From: CAZSAT01 sp964604675
Lineage (GTDB): Bacteria > Myxococcota_A > UBA796 > CAJQPC01
DNA length: 64,000 nucleotides
Assembly: GCA_964604675.1 (NCBI GenBank)
Contig: CAZSAT010000025.1
Span: 3,503-67,502, forward strand
Direction of reading: 5' to 3'
Part shown: in pieces, positions 8,719-16,108 of the stretch
Layout: every line of letters starts with the position of its first letter
How positions within the stretch are numbered: the first letter of the stretch is position 1
Position numbers and translations under genes: made by a program
The notes under the pieces: model-generated
Databases searched by the model: none
What the model was told of the DNA's origin: nothing
What the model saw: only the letters and a program-made list of their open reading frames with translations

Positions 8719-9385
8719 CCACCGAGCTTCCGAGCCGGCCGGTCACGGCGAGGCGGTCTGCGCCGGTCACCTCGGCGGGGTCGAATCCGAAGAGCACCGC
8801 CGGCGTGAGGCCGAGGGCCAGGTCGAGGCCGGGGCGGACCTCGAGCAACAGGCCGCCGCTCGCCGCGAGCATGGGGTGGACGCCCGTCGAGGTCAGGCGC
8901 GTGCGACCGCCGATGGCCGGAAGCTCCAGGGTCGTCTGCGCGATGTCGGCGCCGAGGTGGAACGACAGGTAGGCGTGAGGCTCCAGTTGCGTGTTCTCCG
9001 GACGCGAGACAGCAGGCGGGAACCAACGGACGCCGACCCGGGGGAGCGTGTGGCGCGCGAAGCCGTCGAGCGCCTCGCCAGCGCCCTCCTGTGCGTCCTG
9101 CAGGTAGCGGTCGCCGTCTCGGAGCCGCTGGCGCGCGTGGTCGACGTCCAACAGCAGGCTGACGGTGTTGACCAGGGGCTTCTCGAAGACGAGGCCGAGC
9201 TCCGGGCCGATCGTCCAGCTGGAGGCGCTCGAGCCGAAGCCCAGCGACGCGCCGGACCGCACGCCCACGCTCCAGCGGTAGTCCACGTCCCAGTCGGCCG
9301 CGACGCGGCCACTGCGGATCACGCCGACGGGCTTGGCGCCGACGGGCTTGGCCGCGAGGGCGATGGGGAGGAGTGCCGTCAGCAT
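8699..9385 (-). CDS. Predicted outer-membrane beta-barrel protein
   Basis: A 228-residue secreted protein with a very short signal peptide (MLTALLPIALA/AKP). The rest alternates polar and hydrophobic residues in strand-length blocks, with repeated aromatic and glycine positions (WTIGPELGLVFEKP; PHAYLSFHLGADI). It ends in an aromatic residue (VDVLGRF), as many barrel proteins do for recognition by the Bam machinery. I do not recognise a named family. It lies between the cyclase-like gene and the membrane protein gene, so it may belong to the same transcript as the Tol genes. Confidence 0.6.
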   Translation of the reverse strand: MLTALLPIALAAKPVGAKPVGVIRSGRVAADWDVDYRWSVGVRSGASLGFGSSASSWTIGPELGLVFEKPLVNTVSLLLDVDHARQRLRDGDRYLQDAQEGAGEALDGFARHTLPRVGVRWFPPAVSRPENTQLEPHAYLSFHLGADIAQTTLELPAIGGRTRLTSTGVHPMLAASGGLLLEVRPGLDLALGLTPAVLFGFDPAEVTGADRLAVTGRLGSSVDVLGRF

Positions 9386-9403
9386 CGACGCGATGCTACC
9401 GCC

Positions 9404-9991
9404 CTACCGCACGGCCCAGTAGGGCAGGTCGAGGCCGGCGATGCGCCGCGCCCGCTGCTCCAGCGTCCACGGGTGTTGACCGAGGTGGTTGCGCACCGCG
9501 CCGGTGAGCAGGGTCTCACCGCCTTCGGCGATGTCCTCGCCGAGCTTGAAGGCGAGGTTCACCTGGTCGCCGAAGCAGTCCTCGCCATCCAGATCCAGGA
9601 TGCGCCCGTGCCCGACGCCCACGGCGACCTGCACCCGTTCGTCTTCGTGGCGCCCAGCGGACCACTCGGCGAGCTCCGTGTGGAGTGCGTGGGCCGCGCG
9701 CAGGGCGGCTTCGGGGTCGTCGAAGGTGGCGAAGAGGTTGTCGGCGACCGACTTGACCAGCCGGCCGCCATGGGCTTCGACCACCGGAGCTCCCAGGCTG
9801 CGCATGCGGTGGATCAGCGCGAGGAAGTGCACGATCCCGTGCTTGCGGGTGATGCGCGAGAAGCCCGACATGTCCGAGACGAAGATCGTGCGCACGCGCC
9901 CGAAGCGATCCCAGATGGCGGTCTCTGCGGCGGCGGGGTCGTCGGCGTCGTGCAGACGTGACAGGAGGTCGGCGAGCTCGGATCGGGGCAT
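9404..9991 (-). CDS. Class III adenylate/guanylate cyclase-like protein
   Basis: A 195-residue stand-alone class III nucleotidyl cyclase domain. The first metal aspartate is in FVSDMSGFSRI. The second is in LVKSVADNLFATF, preceded by the substrate-type lysine. The late motif reads GDQVNLAFKLGED: the substrate aspartate and the transition-state asparagine are present, but the transition-state arginine (N-x-x-x-R) is replaced by lysine. No signal or membrane segment is seen, so it should be cytosolic. It is transcribed away from a cyclic-nucleotide-binding gene, which suggests a maker-and-sensor pair. Activity may be weak because of the Arg to Lys change. Confidence 0.75.
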   Translation of the reverse strand: MPRSELADLLSRLHDADDPAAAETAIWDRFGRVRTIFVSDMSGFSRITRKHGIVHFLALIHRMRSLGAPVVEAHGGRLVKSVADNLFATFDDPEAALRAAHALHTELAEWSAGRHEDERVQVAVGVGHGRILDLDGEDCFGDQVNLAFKLGEDIAEGGETLLTGAVRNHLGQHPWTLEQRARRIAGLDLPYWAVR

Positions 9992-10072
9992 GCCCCGGGT
10001 CTAACCGGGAGCGTGGGCGAGCAGCCTCAAGCACCGCAACGCTCGTCCGACGAGGGTGTCGGAGGGCTTCCG

Positions 10073-10603
10073 ATGCGCGCCGAGTTCGTGGACCGCCATG
10101 CCGCACGGCTCTTGGAGGAACATCCCTACGTCGGCGCCCACATCCGTGATGTCGCCGACCTGCTGGAGCAGGCGACGCTCCAGCGCGTCGAGGGGGGCCA
10201 GGCGCTGTGTCGAGAGGGGGAGGCCGCGCGTTCGGTCTTCGTGCTCCTCGTCGGTCGTGTGTGGGTGCTCCAGCACGGCGCGGGTGGCGGTGCGGCCAGG
10301 ACGCTCGCGCTCTTCTCGAGGCCGAGGGTGTTCGGCCACCTCGCCGCCTTGGACGGTGGCGTGCGCGAGGCGACCTGCCTCGCCGACGGGCCGGTGCTCG
10401 TGGCGCGCCTTCCCGCGTGGCGTGCTGTCGCGATGCTGCCGGCAGCCGAGGGCGCGGGGCGAGCGCTTCGCCGGCTGCTGCTGCACGCGCTGACCGACGA
10501 GCTCGGCCACGCCCACGCGACGTTGCGCGCCGTGGCGAAGGTGCCGACCGACGAGCCGCGCTTCTTCCTGCCGGCGCCGTCCGCGGCGCGCACCGGTGCC
10601 TAA
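10073..10603 (+). CDS. Cyclic-nucleotide-binding domain protein
   Basis: A 176-residue cNMP-binding (CAP_ED-like) domain without a recognisable DNA-binding helix-turn-helix. Signature parts are VEGGQALCREGEAARSVFVL, then LVGRVWVLQ, and FGHLAALDGGVREATCLA in the phosphate-cassette position, followed by a C-helix. I place the start at the ATG at 10073 because GGAGG lies 7 bases upstream; a GTG at 10013 would add 20 poorly conserved residues. It is divergent from the cyclase-like gene about 80 bases away. Its stop overlaps that of the convergent MBL gene by four bases. Confidence 0.75.
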   Translation: MRAEFVDRHAARLLEEHPYVGAHIRDVADLLEQATLQRVEGGQALCREGEAARSVFVLLVGRVWVLQHGAGGGAARTLALFSRPRVFGHLAALDGGVREATCLADGPVLVARLPAWRAVAMLPAAEGAGRALRRLLLHALTDELGHAHATLRAVAKVPTDEPRFFLPAPSAARTGA

Positions 10604-11463
10604 GCCACCACCCGCTCGAGCTGGGGACGGTGGTCGGTGGCCACCAGGCGCCCTCGATCGTCCCGGATGATCGTCGCGAGCGCCACGTCCGGGTCGTGGG
10701 TGAAGAACACGCGTCCACCGCGGTCCGCGAGGTCGCTCAGCAGGGCCTGCTTCTCGTCGATCAAGCGCTCGGGGTAGCGGTCGTAGCCCATCGTGATGGG
10801 AACGCGCACCCAGGGCACGCCGGGCACGAGGTCCCCTCCGAAGAGCACCGGACCGTGCTCGCCCGGGATCTCGACGAGCATCAATCCGGGGGTGTGTCCC
10901 TCGCTCTCGTGGAGCCGGTAGGACGGGCCCAGTGCCGTGCTCACCGGACCTGCGACGATCTCCAGGCGGCCACTCGCCTCGAGGAGTGGCTGGAGGGCCG
11001 GGATGAAGCTCGCCCGATCGCGGGCGTGGGGCTTCATCGCGCGTGCCCAGGCGCCCTCGCTCACGACGAAGCGCGCCCGGTCGAACAGCAGCTGCGGCCC
11101 GCTCTGCTCGGACCAGCGCGACAAGAGGCCACCCGCGTGGTCGAAGTGGAGGTGGCTGAGCACCACCACGTCGATGTCGCTGTGCGCGAGCCCCAACGAA
11201 CCCAGGCTCTCGAGCAGCACGTGGTCGCTCTCGACCACGCCGAAGCGCTCGCGCAGCTCGGGCTCGAAGAAGGCCCCGATGCCGGTCTCCAGGAGGATCC
11301 GTCGGCCGGGTTCCTCGATGAGCAACGCACGGCAGGCCAGGGGGATGCGGTGGAGCTCGTCCGGGTTGGCCCAGCGTTCCCAGAGGGCACGCGGCGCGTT
11401 GCCGAACATGGCGCCACCGTCGAGGCGCTGGCTGTTGCCCTGGACCGAGCTCAGGCGGATCAC
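10600..11463 (-). CDS. MBL-fold metallo-hydrolase
   Basis: A 287-residue metallo-beta-lactamase-fold hydrolase. The metal motif H-x-H-x-D-H is clear in VVLSHLHFDHAGG. Later ligands are in ESEGHTPGLM, FGGDLVPG and FFTHDP. The closest families are lactonase and glyoxalase-like hydrolases (AHL lactonase type), but the substrate is not evident. The start is GTG at 11463, with GAGGAGG upstream and a GTGA overlap with the stop of the preceding lipoprotein gene. Confidence 0.85.
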   Translation of the reverse strand: MIRLSSVQGNSQRLDGGAMFGNAPRALWERWANPDELHRIPLACRALLIEEPGRRILLETGIGAFFEPELRERFGVVESDHVLLESLGSLGLAHSDIDVVVLSHLHFDHAGGLLSRWSEQSGPQLLFDRARFVVSEGAWARAMKPHARDRASFIPALQPLLEASGRLEIVAGPVSTALGPSYRLHESEGHTPGLMLVEIPGEHGPVLFGGDLVPGVPWVRVPITMGYDRYPERLIDEKQALLSDLADRGGRVFFTHDPDVALATIIRDDRGRLVATDHRPQLERVVA

Positions 11464-11993
11464 GGGCCCTCCTCGTCGTGTTCGGTGAGCGCCTCGGCCT
11501 CGGGCTCGACGACCGTCCAGACACCATCGGCCCACCGCGCCACCGCGCCGTCGTAGCCGCCTTCTGCGTGCCACGGCGGGCTCGTCCAGGCGCCCGCTAC
11601 GCCCTCCACCAGCCCGTGGCGGGTCGCCGTGCCGGCCTGGCTGGCCGCCGCGAGGATGAGGGCATCCTGCGCCGTGGCGCCGTCGCCGCCGACGGGCAGC
11701 AGCGCGCGCTTCTGCACCCAGCCTTCGACCTCCGCGCGGCAGCCCGTGCACCGCACGAAGGCGCGCTCGGCCAGGGTGCGCTCGACCTCCAGCTCCACCC
11801 CGAGCGCCTCGAGGACCAGCAGGGGCGCGCCATGCTGGTCGACCAGGGTGATGGGCGAGGCTCGGGTGCGCGCCGTGAAGGGCAGGACGTCCGGCAGCGC
11901 GAGCACCTCCGGGAGCTCGCTCGGCCCCGTTGCGCTCGGTAGCTCGTTCGCCGTGGGCGCTGTGCTGGTGCAGGCGAGGAGCAGGAGGGTCAC
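11460..11993 (-). CDS. Predicted lipoprotein, unknown function
   Basis: A 177-residue protein whose signal is only MTLLLLAC: a GTG start, six uncharged residues and a lipobox-like L-L-A-C. The mature part includes a pair of cysteines (VRCTGCRAEVEGW) in an SH3-like stretch, then AGAWTSPPWHAEGGYDG. I recognise no family. It overlaps the MBL hydrolase gene (GTGA) and is divergent from the LD-carboxypeptidase gene, 23 bases away. Confidence 0.65.
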   Translation of the reverse strand: MTLLLLACTSTAPTANELPSATGPSELPEVLALPDVLPFTARTRASPITLVDQHGAPLLVLEALGVELEVERTLAERAFVRCTGCRAEVEGWVQKRALLPVGGDGATAQDALILAAASQAGTATRHGLVEGVAGAWTSPPWHAEGGYDGAVARWADGVWTVVEPEAEALTEHDEEGP

Positions 11994-12016
11994 GAAGCTC
12001 GCTATCCTGTGGCTCG

Positions 12017-12868
12017 GTGAGCGTCCCTCTGCTGTTCCCTGGTGCCCGCGTCGGTGTCTTTGCGCCGTCGCACCGCTTCGACGAGTCCAAGCTGGCCGCT
12101 GGCCTGAGCATCGCAGAGGGGTGGGGCCTGGAGCTCGTCGAGGCGCCCACCCTGCGCGCCGCCCACCGCTACCTGGCGGGCAGCGACGTGCAACGCGGCG
12201 CCGACCTGAGCTGGGCGCTGACCGATCCGAGCTTGGACGCCGCCTGGCTCGTTCGCGGTGGGTCGGGCTTGGCCCGGTTGCTGGACGGGGTGCACTGGGA
12301 GGCCGTGGTCGATCGGCCCGTCATCGGGTTCTCCGACGCGACCAGCTTGCTGGTGGCCCTCCATCAGCGCGCCGGCATCTCGGGTGTCCACGGTCCGGTG
12401 CTCCACAGCCTCCACGGCTCGGACGAGGCCAGCAGGGCCGCGCTGCGCGACTTGTTGTTCGAAGGAACCGGACCGCCCTGGTCCGGGCACATGCTGTGCC
12501 CTGGCAGCGCGGAAGGCCCCGTGGTCGGCGGCAACCTCTGTGTGCTGGCGAGCACGTGTGGGACCCCGGACCAGCTGGACGCGCGGGGCGCGATCCTCGT
12601 CCTGGAGGAGGTCGGGGAGGCGCCGTACCGCCTGGATCGCTGCCTGCATCAGCTCCGGCGGGCCGGCGTGCTCGACGGGCTGGTCGGTGTCGCCGTGGGC
12701 GAGCTGGCACCCGCACACCCCGACCACCGCGCCATCCTGGAAGAGGTCTTCGGTGGCTCGGACATCCCGGTCCTCGTCGACGCGCCGGTCGGGCACGGCA
12801 CCCGGAACCTGGCGTTTCGCGTGGGGGCGCGCGCCCACCTGGCGGAAGGCGTGCTCCGCTGGCGTTGA
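12017..12868 (+). CDS. ldcA: LD-carboxypeptidase (S66 family, muramoyltetrapeptide carboxypeptidase)
   Basis: A 283-residue peptidase of family S66, which removes the terminal D-Ala from murein tetrapeptides during cell-wall recycling. The nucleophile serine is in VIGFSDATSLLVAL. The catalytic glutamate is in LVLEEVGEAPYRLDR, and the histidine in DAPVGHGTRNLAF. No signal peptide is present, in keeping with the cytoplasmic LdcA role. The start is GTG at 12017 (GVS-type N-terminus VPLLFPGARVGVFAPSH). The stop overlaps the start of a serine hydrolase gene (TTGA). Confidence 0.9.
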   Translation: MSVPLLFPGARVGVFAPSHRFDESKLAAGLSIAEGWGLELVEAPTLRAAHRYLAGSDVQRGADLSWALTDPSLDAAWLVRGGSGLARLLDGVHWEAVVDRPVIGFSDATSLLVALHQRAGISGVHGPVLHSLHGSDEASRAALRDLLFEGTGPPWSGHMLCPGSAEGPVVGGNLCVLASTCGTPDQLDARGAILVLEEVGEAPYRLDRCLHQLRRAGVLDGLVGVAVGELAPAHPDHRAILEEVFGGSDIPVLVDAPVGHGTRNLAFRVGARAHLAEGVLRWR

Positions 12869-13911
12869 CCGGAGCGCTCCGTCTGCTGCTCGACGACGCC
12901 GTCGCGTCCGGCGTCGGGAGTGGCGCCGAGGCGCTGGTCCTGGCCCACGGTCGCACCGCAGCGCACGTGGTGGTCGGCCAGGCGGCTTCCACGCCCGCGC
13001 CCCGTCCCCATGCCGTGCCCGCTTGGTGGGATCTGGCCTCATTGACCAAGCCCCTCGTGGGTGCCGCGGTCACCTACGCGCTCGTCGAGCGAGGGCAGCT
13101 CGCGCTGGAGACCGAGGCCCACACGGTGTGGGACACCGTGCCGGTCGGCGTGACGATCGCCCACCTGCTCTCCCACTCGGCCGGCTACCGACCGTGGGCA
13201 CCGCTGTTCGAGAGCGTGAGCGACTGGGGTTCGGAACCCACCCGATCCGCGATCCTGGAACGCGCCGCCGGGGACGCGCTCGTGGCGCGCCCCGGCACAC
13301 GGTACGCCTACAGCGATCTCGGCTTCCTGGCCCTGTGCGGGGTGATCGAGCGCGTCGGCGGGGCCCGGCTCGACAGGCTGTGGCAGCGACTCATCCGCGA
13401 TCCGGCCGAGGTCTCCGGGTTGCGCTTCGGCCACCCCGAGGCCGCCAGCACCCGCGTCACCGCGCTCCGCGGCCCCCACCAAGGCGTGGTCGATGACGAC
13501 AACTGCGCAGCGATGGGCGGGGTCTCCTCCCACGCCGGTCTCTTCGGAACCGCGGCGGGGGTGGGTGCCCTCACGCAGGCCTTCCTCGAGGGCTTTCACG
13601 GGCGTGGCCCCTTCGCCTGGCCCGTGGTGCGGACGGCGTGGACCACCCGCGGATCCGGCTCCCACTGGCTGGGCTGGGATGGTCGATCGCGGGGTGCGTC
13701 GTCAAGCGGCGCTTACTTCCCAGACGACAGCGTGGGCCACCTGGGCTTCACGGGGACGAGCATCTGGGTGGCGCCGAGCTGGCACGTCGTGGTGGTGTTG
13801 CTCACCAACCGGGTGCACCCCTCGGACGCCGAGGCGCGCCACAAGCCGCTCCGGCGCGCCGTGCACGATGCCGTCGCGGCGCACCTTGGACGCCCGAGTG
13901 CGCCGCGATAG
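12865..13911 (+). CDS. Beta-lactamase-like serine hydrolase (S12 family)
   Basis: A 348-residue protein of the penicillin-binding-protein/class C beta-lactamase fold. The S-x-x-K pair is in DLASLTKPLVGAA, the Y-x-x motif in YAYSDLGFLALC and the H-x-G motif in VGHLGFTGTS. The start is TTG at 12865, overlapping the ldcA stop; there is no better start nearby. No signal peptide is seen, so a cytosolic esterase or peptidase acting on murein fragments alongside LdcA is possible. The coupling to LdcA suggests this, but the substrate is unknown. Confidence 0.8.
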   Translation: MTGALRLLLDDAVASGVGSGAEALVLAHGRTAAHVVVGQAASTPAPRPHAVPAWWDLASLTKPLVGAAVTYALVERGQLALETEAHTVWDTVPVGVTIAHLLSHSAGYRPWAPLFESVSDWGSEPTRSAILERAAGDALVARPGTRYAYSDLGFLALCGVIERVGGARLDRLWQRLIRDPAEVSGLRFGHPEAASTRVTALRGPHQGVVDDDNCAAMGGVSSHAGLFGTAAGVGALTQAFLEGFHGRGPFAWPVVRTAWTTRGSGSHWLGWDGRSRGASSSGAYFPDDSVGHLGFTGTSIWVAPSWHVVVVLLTNRVHPSDAEARHKPLRRAVHDAVAAHLGRPSAPR

Positions 13912-13914
13912 ACT
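13886..13914 (+). promoter_or_regulatory. Candidate sigma-70-like promoter for accD
   Basis: TTGGAC and TAGACT are separated by 17 bases and lie about 30 bases before the accD ATG, inside the last codons of the serine hydrolase gene. This is a match to the general -35/-10 pattern only. Confidence 0.4.
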
Positions 13915-13941
13915 GGGCGGCCACAGGCACCCGGAGCGACC

Positions 13942-14820
13942 ATGGGCGACGGCAGTCGCTGGTTCGAGCAGCCCCCGCCGGAGATCCGGCAGGCCAAGGC
14001 CAAGGAAGCGCCGGCTCTCCCCGAGCGGCCGACCAAGGACAACTGGCTCCGCTGCAACGGCTGCGCTGAGTTCCTCTACAAGCCCAAGCTCGAAGAGAAC
14101 CGGCAGGTGTGTCCGCACTGCGATCACCACTACCGGTGGTCGGGCCTCGCGCGCCTGGGGGAGCTGGTCGACGACGACAGCTTCGAGCGGCACGACGCCG
14201 ACATCGCGCCCACGGACGCGCTGGGGTTCGTCGACTCGAAGTCCTACGTAGGTCGCATCGAGGCCTCGCAGAAGAAGGTCGGGGAGCTCGACGCCTTCGT
14301 GTCCGGGAGCGCCACGATCGACGGCATGCCCGTGGAGATCGGCACCTTCCAGTTCGCCTTCATGGGTGGGTCGATGGGGTCGGTGGTCGGCGAAGCGATC
14401 ACGCGCCTCTTCGAGCGCGCCCTGAAGAACCGGCGACCGGCGATCGTGATCTCCGCATCCGGCGGCGCGCGCATGCAGGAGGGCATCCTCTCGCTGATGC
14501 AGATGGCGAAGACCTGCGCTGCCCTCGCAAGGCTCCGCGCGTCGGGCATGCCCTACGTCTCGATCCTGACCGATCCAACCACCGGCGGTGTCGCGGCGAG
14601 CTTTGCCATGCTCGGCGATCTCATCCTCGCCGAGCCCAAGGCCCTGATCGGCTTCGCAGGACCTCGGGTCATCGAGCAGACCATCGGCGAAGCCCTGCCC
14701 GAAGGCTTCCAGACCAGCGAGTACCTTCTGGAGCACGGCATGCTGGACTTCATCGTCGGCCGCGACGCGTTGCGGGAGCGGGTGGCGTGGTCGCTGCGGT
14801 GGATGCTCGAGCCGGCGTGA
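13942..14820 (+). CDS. accD: Acetyl-CoA carboxylase carboxyltransferase beta subunit
   Basis: AccD, 292 residues, transfers the carboxyl group from biotin to acetyl-CoA with AccA to make malonyl-CoA for fatty acid synthesis. The N-terminal zinc ribbon has Cys38, Cys41, Cys57 and Cys60 (RCNGC and CPHC). The crotonase-fold carboxyltransferase core contains SASGGARMQEG and the conserved TDPTTGGVAASFAM and EPKALIGFAGPRVIEQT. Length is normal. folC follows 7 bases downstream, the same order as in E. coli. Confidence 0.97.
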   Translation: MGDGSRWFEQPPPEIRQAKAKEAPALPERPTKDNWLRCNGCAEFLYKPKLEENRQVCPHCDHHYRWSGLARLGELVDDDSFERHDADIAPTDALGFVDSKSYVGRIEASQKKVGELDAFVSGSATIDGMPVEIGTFQFAFMGGSMGSVVGEAITRLFERALKNRRPAIVISASGGARMQEGILSLMQMAKTCAALARLRASGMPYVSILTDPTTGGVAASFAMLGDLILAEPKALIGFAGPRVIEQTIGEALPEGFQTSEYLLEHGMLDFIVGRDALRERVAWSLRWMLEPA

Positions 14821-14827
14821 GGCGCAC

Positions 14828-16108
14828 GTGATCACGCATCCCGTGCTCCAACGACTCGTCGGTGCCGGCATCCGGCTCGGTCTGGAGCGCGTCGAGGCCT
14901 TCCTGCACGAGCTCGGGGATCCTCACCTCGCGGTGCCTGTGGTGCACGTTGCGGGCACGAACGGCAAGGGCAGCACCTGCGCCTTTCTGGAGTCGGCCCT
15001 CGTCGCGGGCGGAAAGCGTGTGGGGGTCTTCACGTCGCCCCACCTCCAGCACGTCAACGAGCGCATTCGGATCCAGGGGCGCCCGATCGACGACGCCACC
15101 TTGTCGGCGCTGCTCGAGGAGGTGGTGTCTCGGGCGCGTGTGTGGGCCACCGACGCGCTCCCTCACCTTGGCGTGGAGGAGCAGCCGCTCACGTACTTCG
15201 AGGCCATGACGGCCGCCGCGTTCCTCCACCTCAGCCGGTGCGATCTGGATGTGGCGGTGATCGAAGTCGGACTCGGGGGCCGGCTCGACGCCACCAACGT
15301 GGTGTCGGCGTCGGTGAGCGCGATCACGAGCGTCGGACTCGACCACTGCGACAAGCTCGGGCCGGATCATGCGAGCGTGGCCGCCGAGAAGGCGGGCATT
15401 CTCCGACGCGACGTGCCCGCGGTGATCGGTCCCCTCAGCAGGGAGGCGCTCGCCGTGGTGCGCTCCATGGCCGGCGAGCGCGGCACACCGCTGTGGGTCG
15501 CCGGTGCGCAGTTCCGGACCGGGGGTTCCGCCGACACCTTCTCCTGGGAAGACGACGAGCTTCGGCTCGCCGAGCTCTCCAGTGGCCTGCCCGGCCACCA
15601 CCAGGTGGAGAACGCTGGCGTGGCCATCGCCGCCCTGCGCCTGCTGGGTCGTCAGCACCCGTCCCTCGCCGTGAGCGAGGCCGCGCTGCGTCACGGACTG
15701 GCGCACGCCATGAACCCCGGCCGCTGTGAGTGGCTCTCCTCGAACCTGCTGGTCGACGGCGCCCACAACGTCGAGGGCGCACGGCGGCTCGCGGACTACC
15801 TGCGCGGGCTGCCCCGCTCGGCACGTCGCACGCTCCTTCTGGGCATGGGCTGCGACAAGAACCCGCGCTCGGTGGCGGCGGCGCTGTCCGGTGAGGTCGA
15901 CCGGGTGCTCACGACCTCGTGTCGGCATCCGAGGGCCCACACCCCCGGCGGCCTCGCGGAAGTGCTGGTGGGCCTCGATGTGCCTGTGATGCCCGCCGGT
16001 CCGGTGGAGAGCGCCTTGCCGCTCGCCCGCGACGGCGGCGGGCTGGTGGTGGTCGCCGGCAGTCTGTACCTCGCGGGAGCGATTCGGGACCTGGTCGGCG
16101 CCACGTGA
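14828..16108 (+). CDS. folC: Folylpolyglutamate synthase/dihydrofolate synthase
   Basis: FolC, 426 residues, a Mur-ligase-fold ATP-dependent enzyme that adds glutamate to folates and may also make dihydrofolate. The P-loop is VVHVAGTNGKGST. The Mur-type central motif LDVAVIEVGLGGRLDATN is present, as is the C-terminal domain's LLVDGAHNVEGAR. The start is GTG at 14828. The stop overlaps the next gene (GTGA). Confidence 0.95.
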   Translation: MITHPVLQRLVGAGIRLGLERVEAFLHELGDPHLAVPVVHVAGTNGKGSTCAFLESALVAGGKRVGVFTSPHLQHVNERIRIQGRPIDDATLSALLEEVVSRARVWATDALPHLGVEEQPLTYFEAMTAAAFLHLSRCDLDVAVIEVGLGGRLDATNVVSASVSAITSVGLDHCDKLGPDHASVAAEKAGILRRDVPAVIGPLSREALAVVRSMAGERGTPLWVAGAQFRTGGSADTFSWEDDELRLAELSSGLPGHHQVENAGVAIAALRLLGRQHPSLAVSEAALRHGLAHAMNPGRCEWLSSNLLVDGAHNVEGARRLADYLRGLPRSARRTLLLGMGCDKNPRSVAAALSGEVDRVLTTSCRHPRAHTPGGLAEVLVGLDVPVMPAGPVESALPLARDGGGLVVVAGSLYLAGAIRDLVGAT

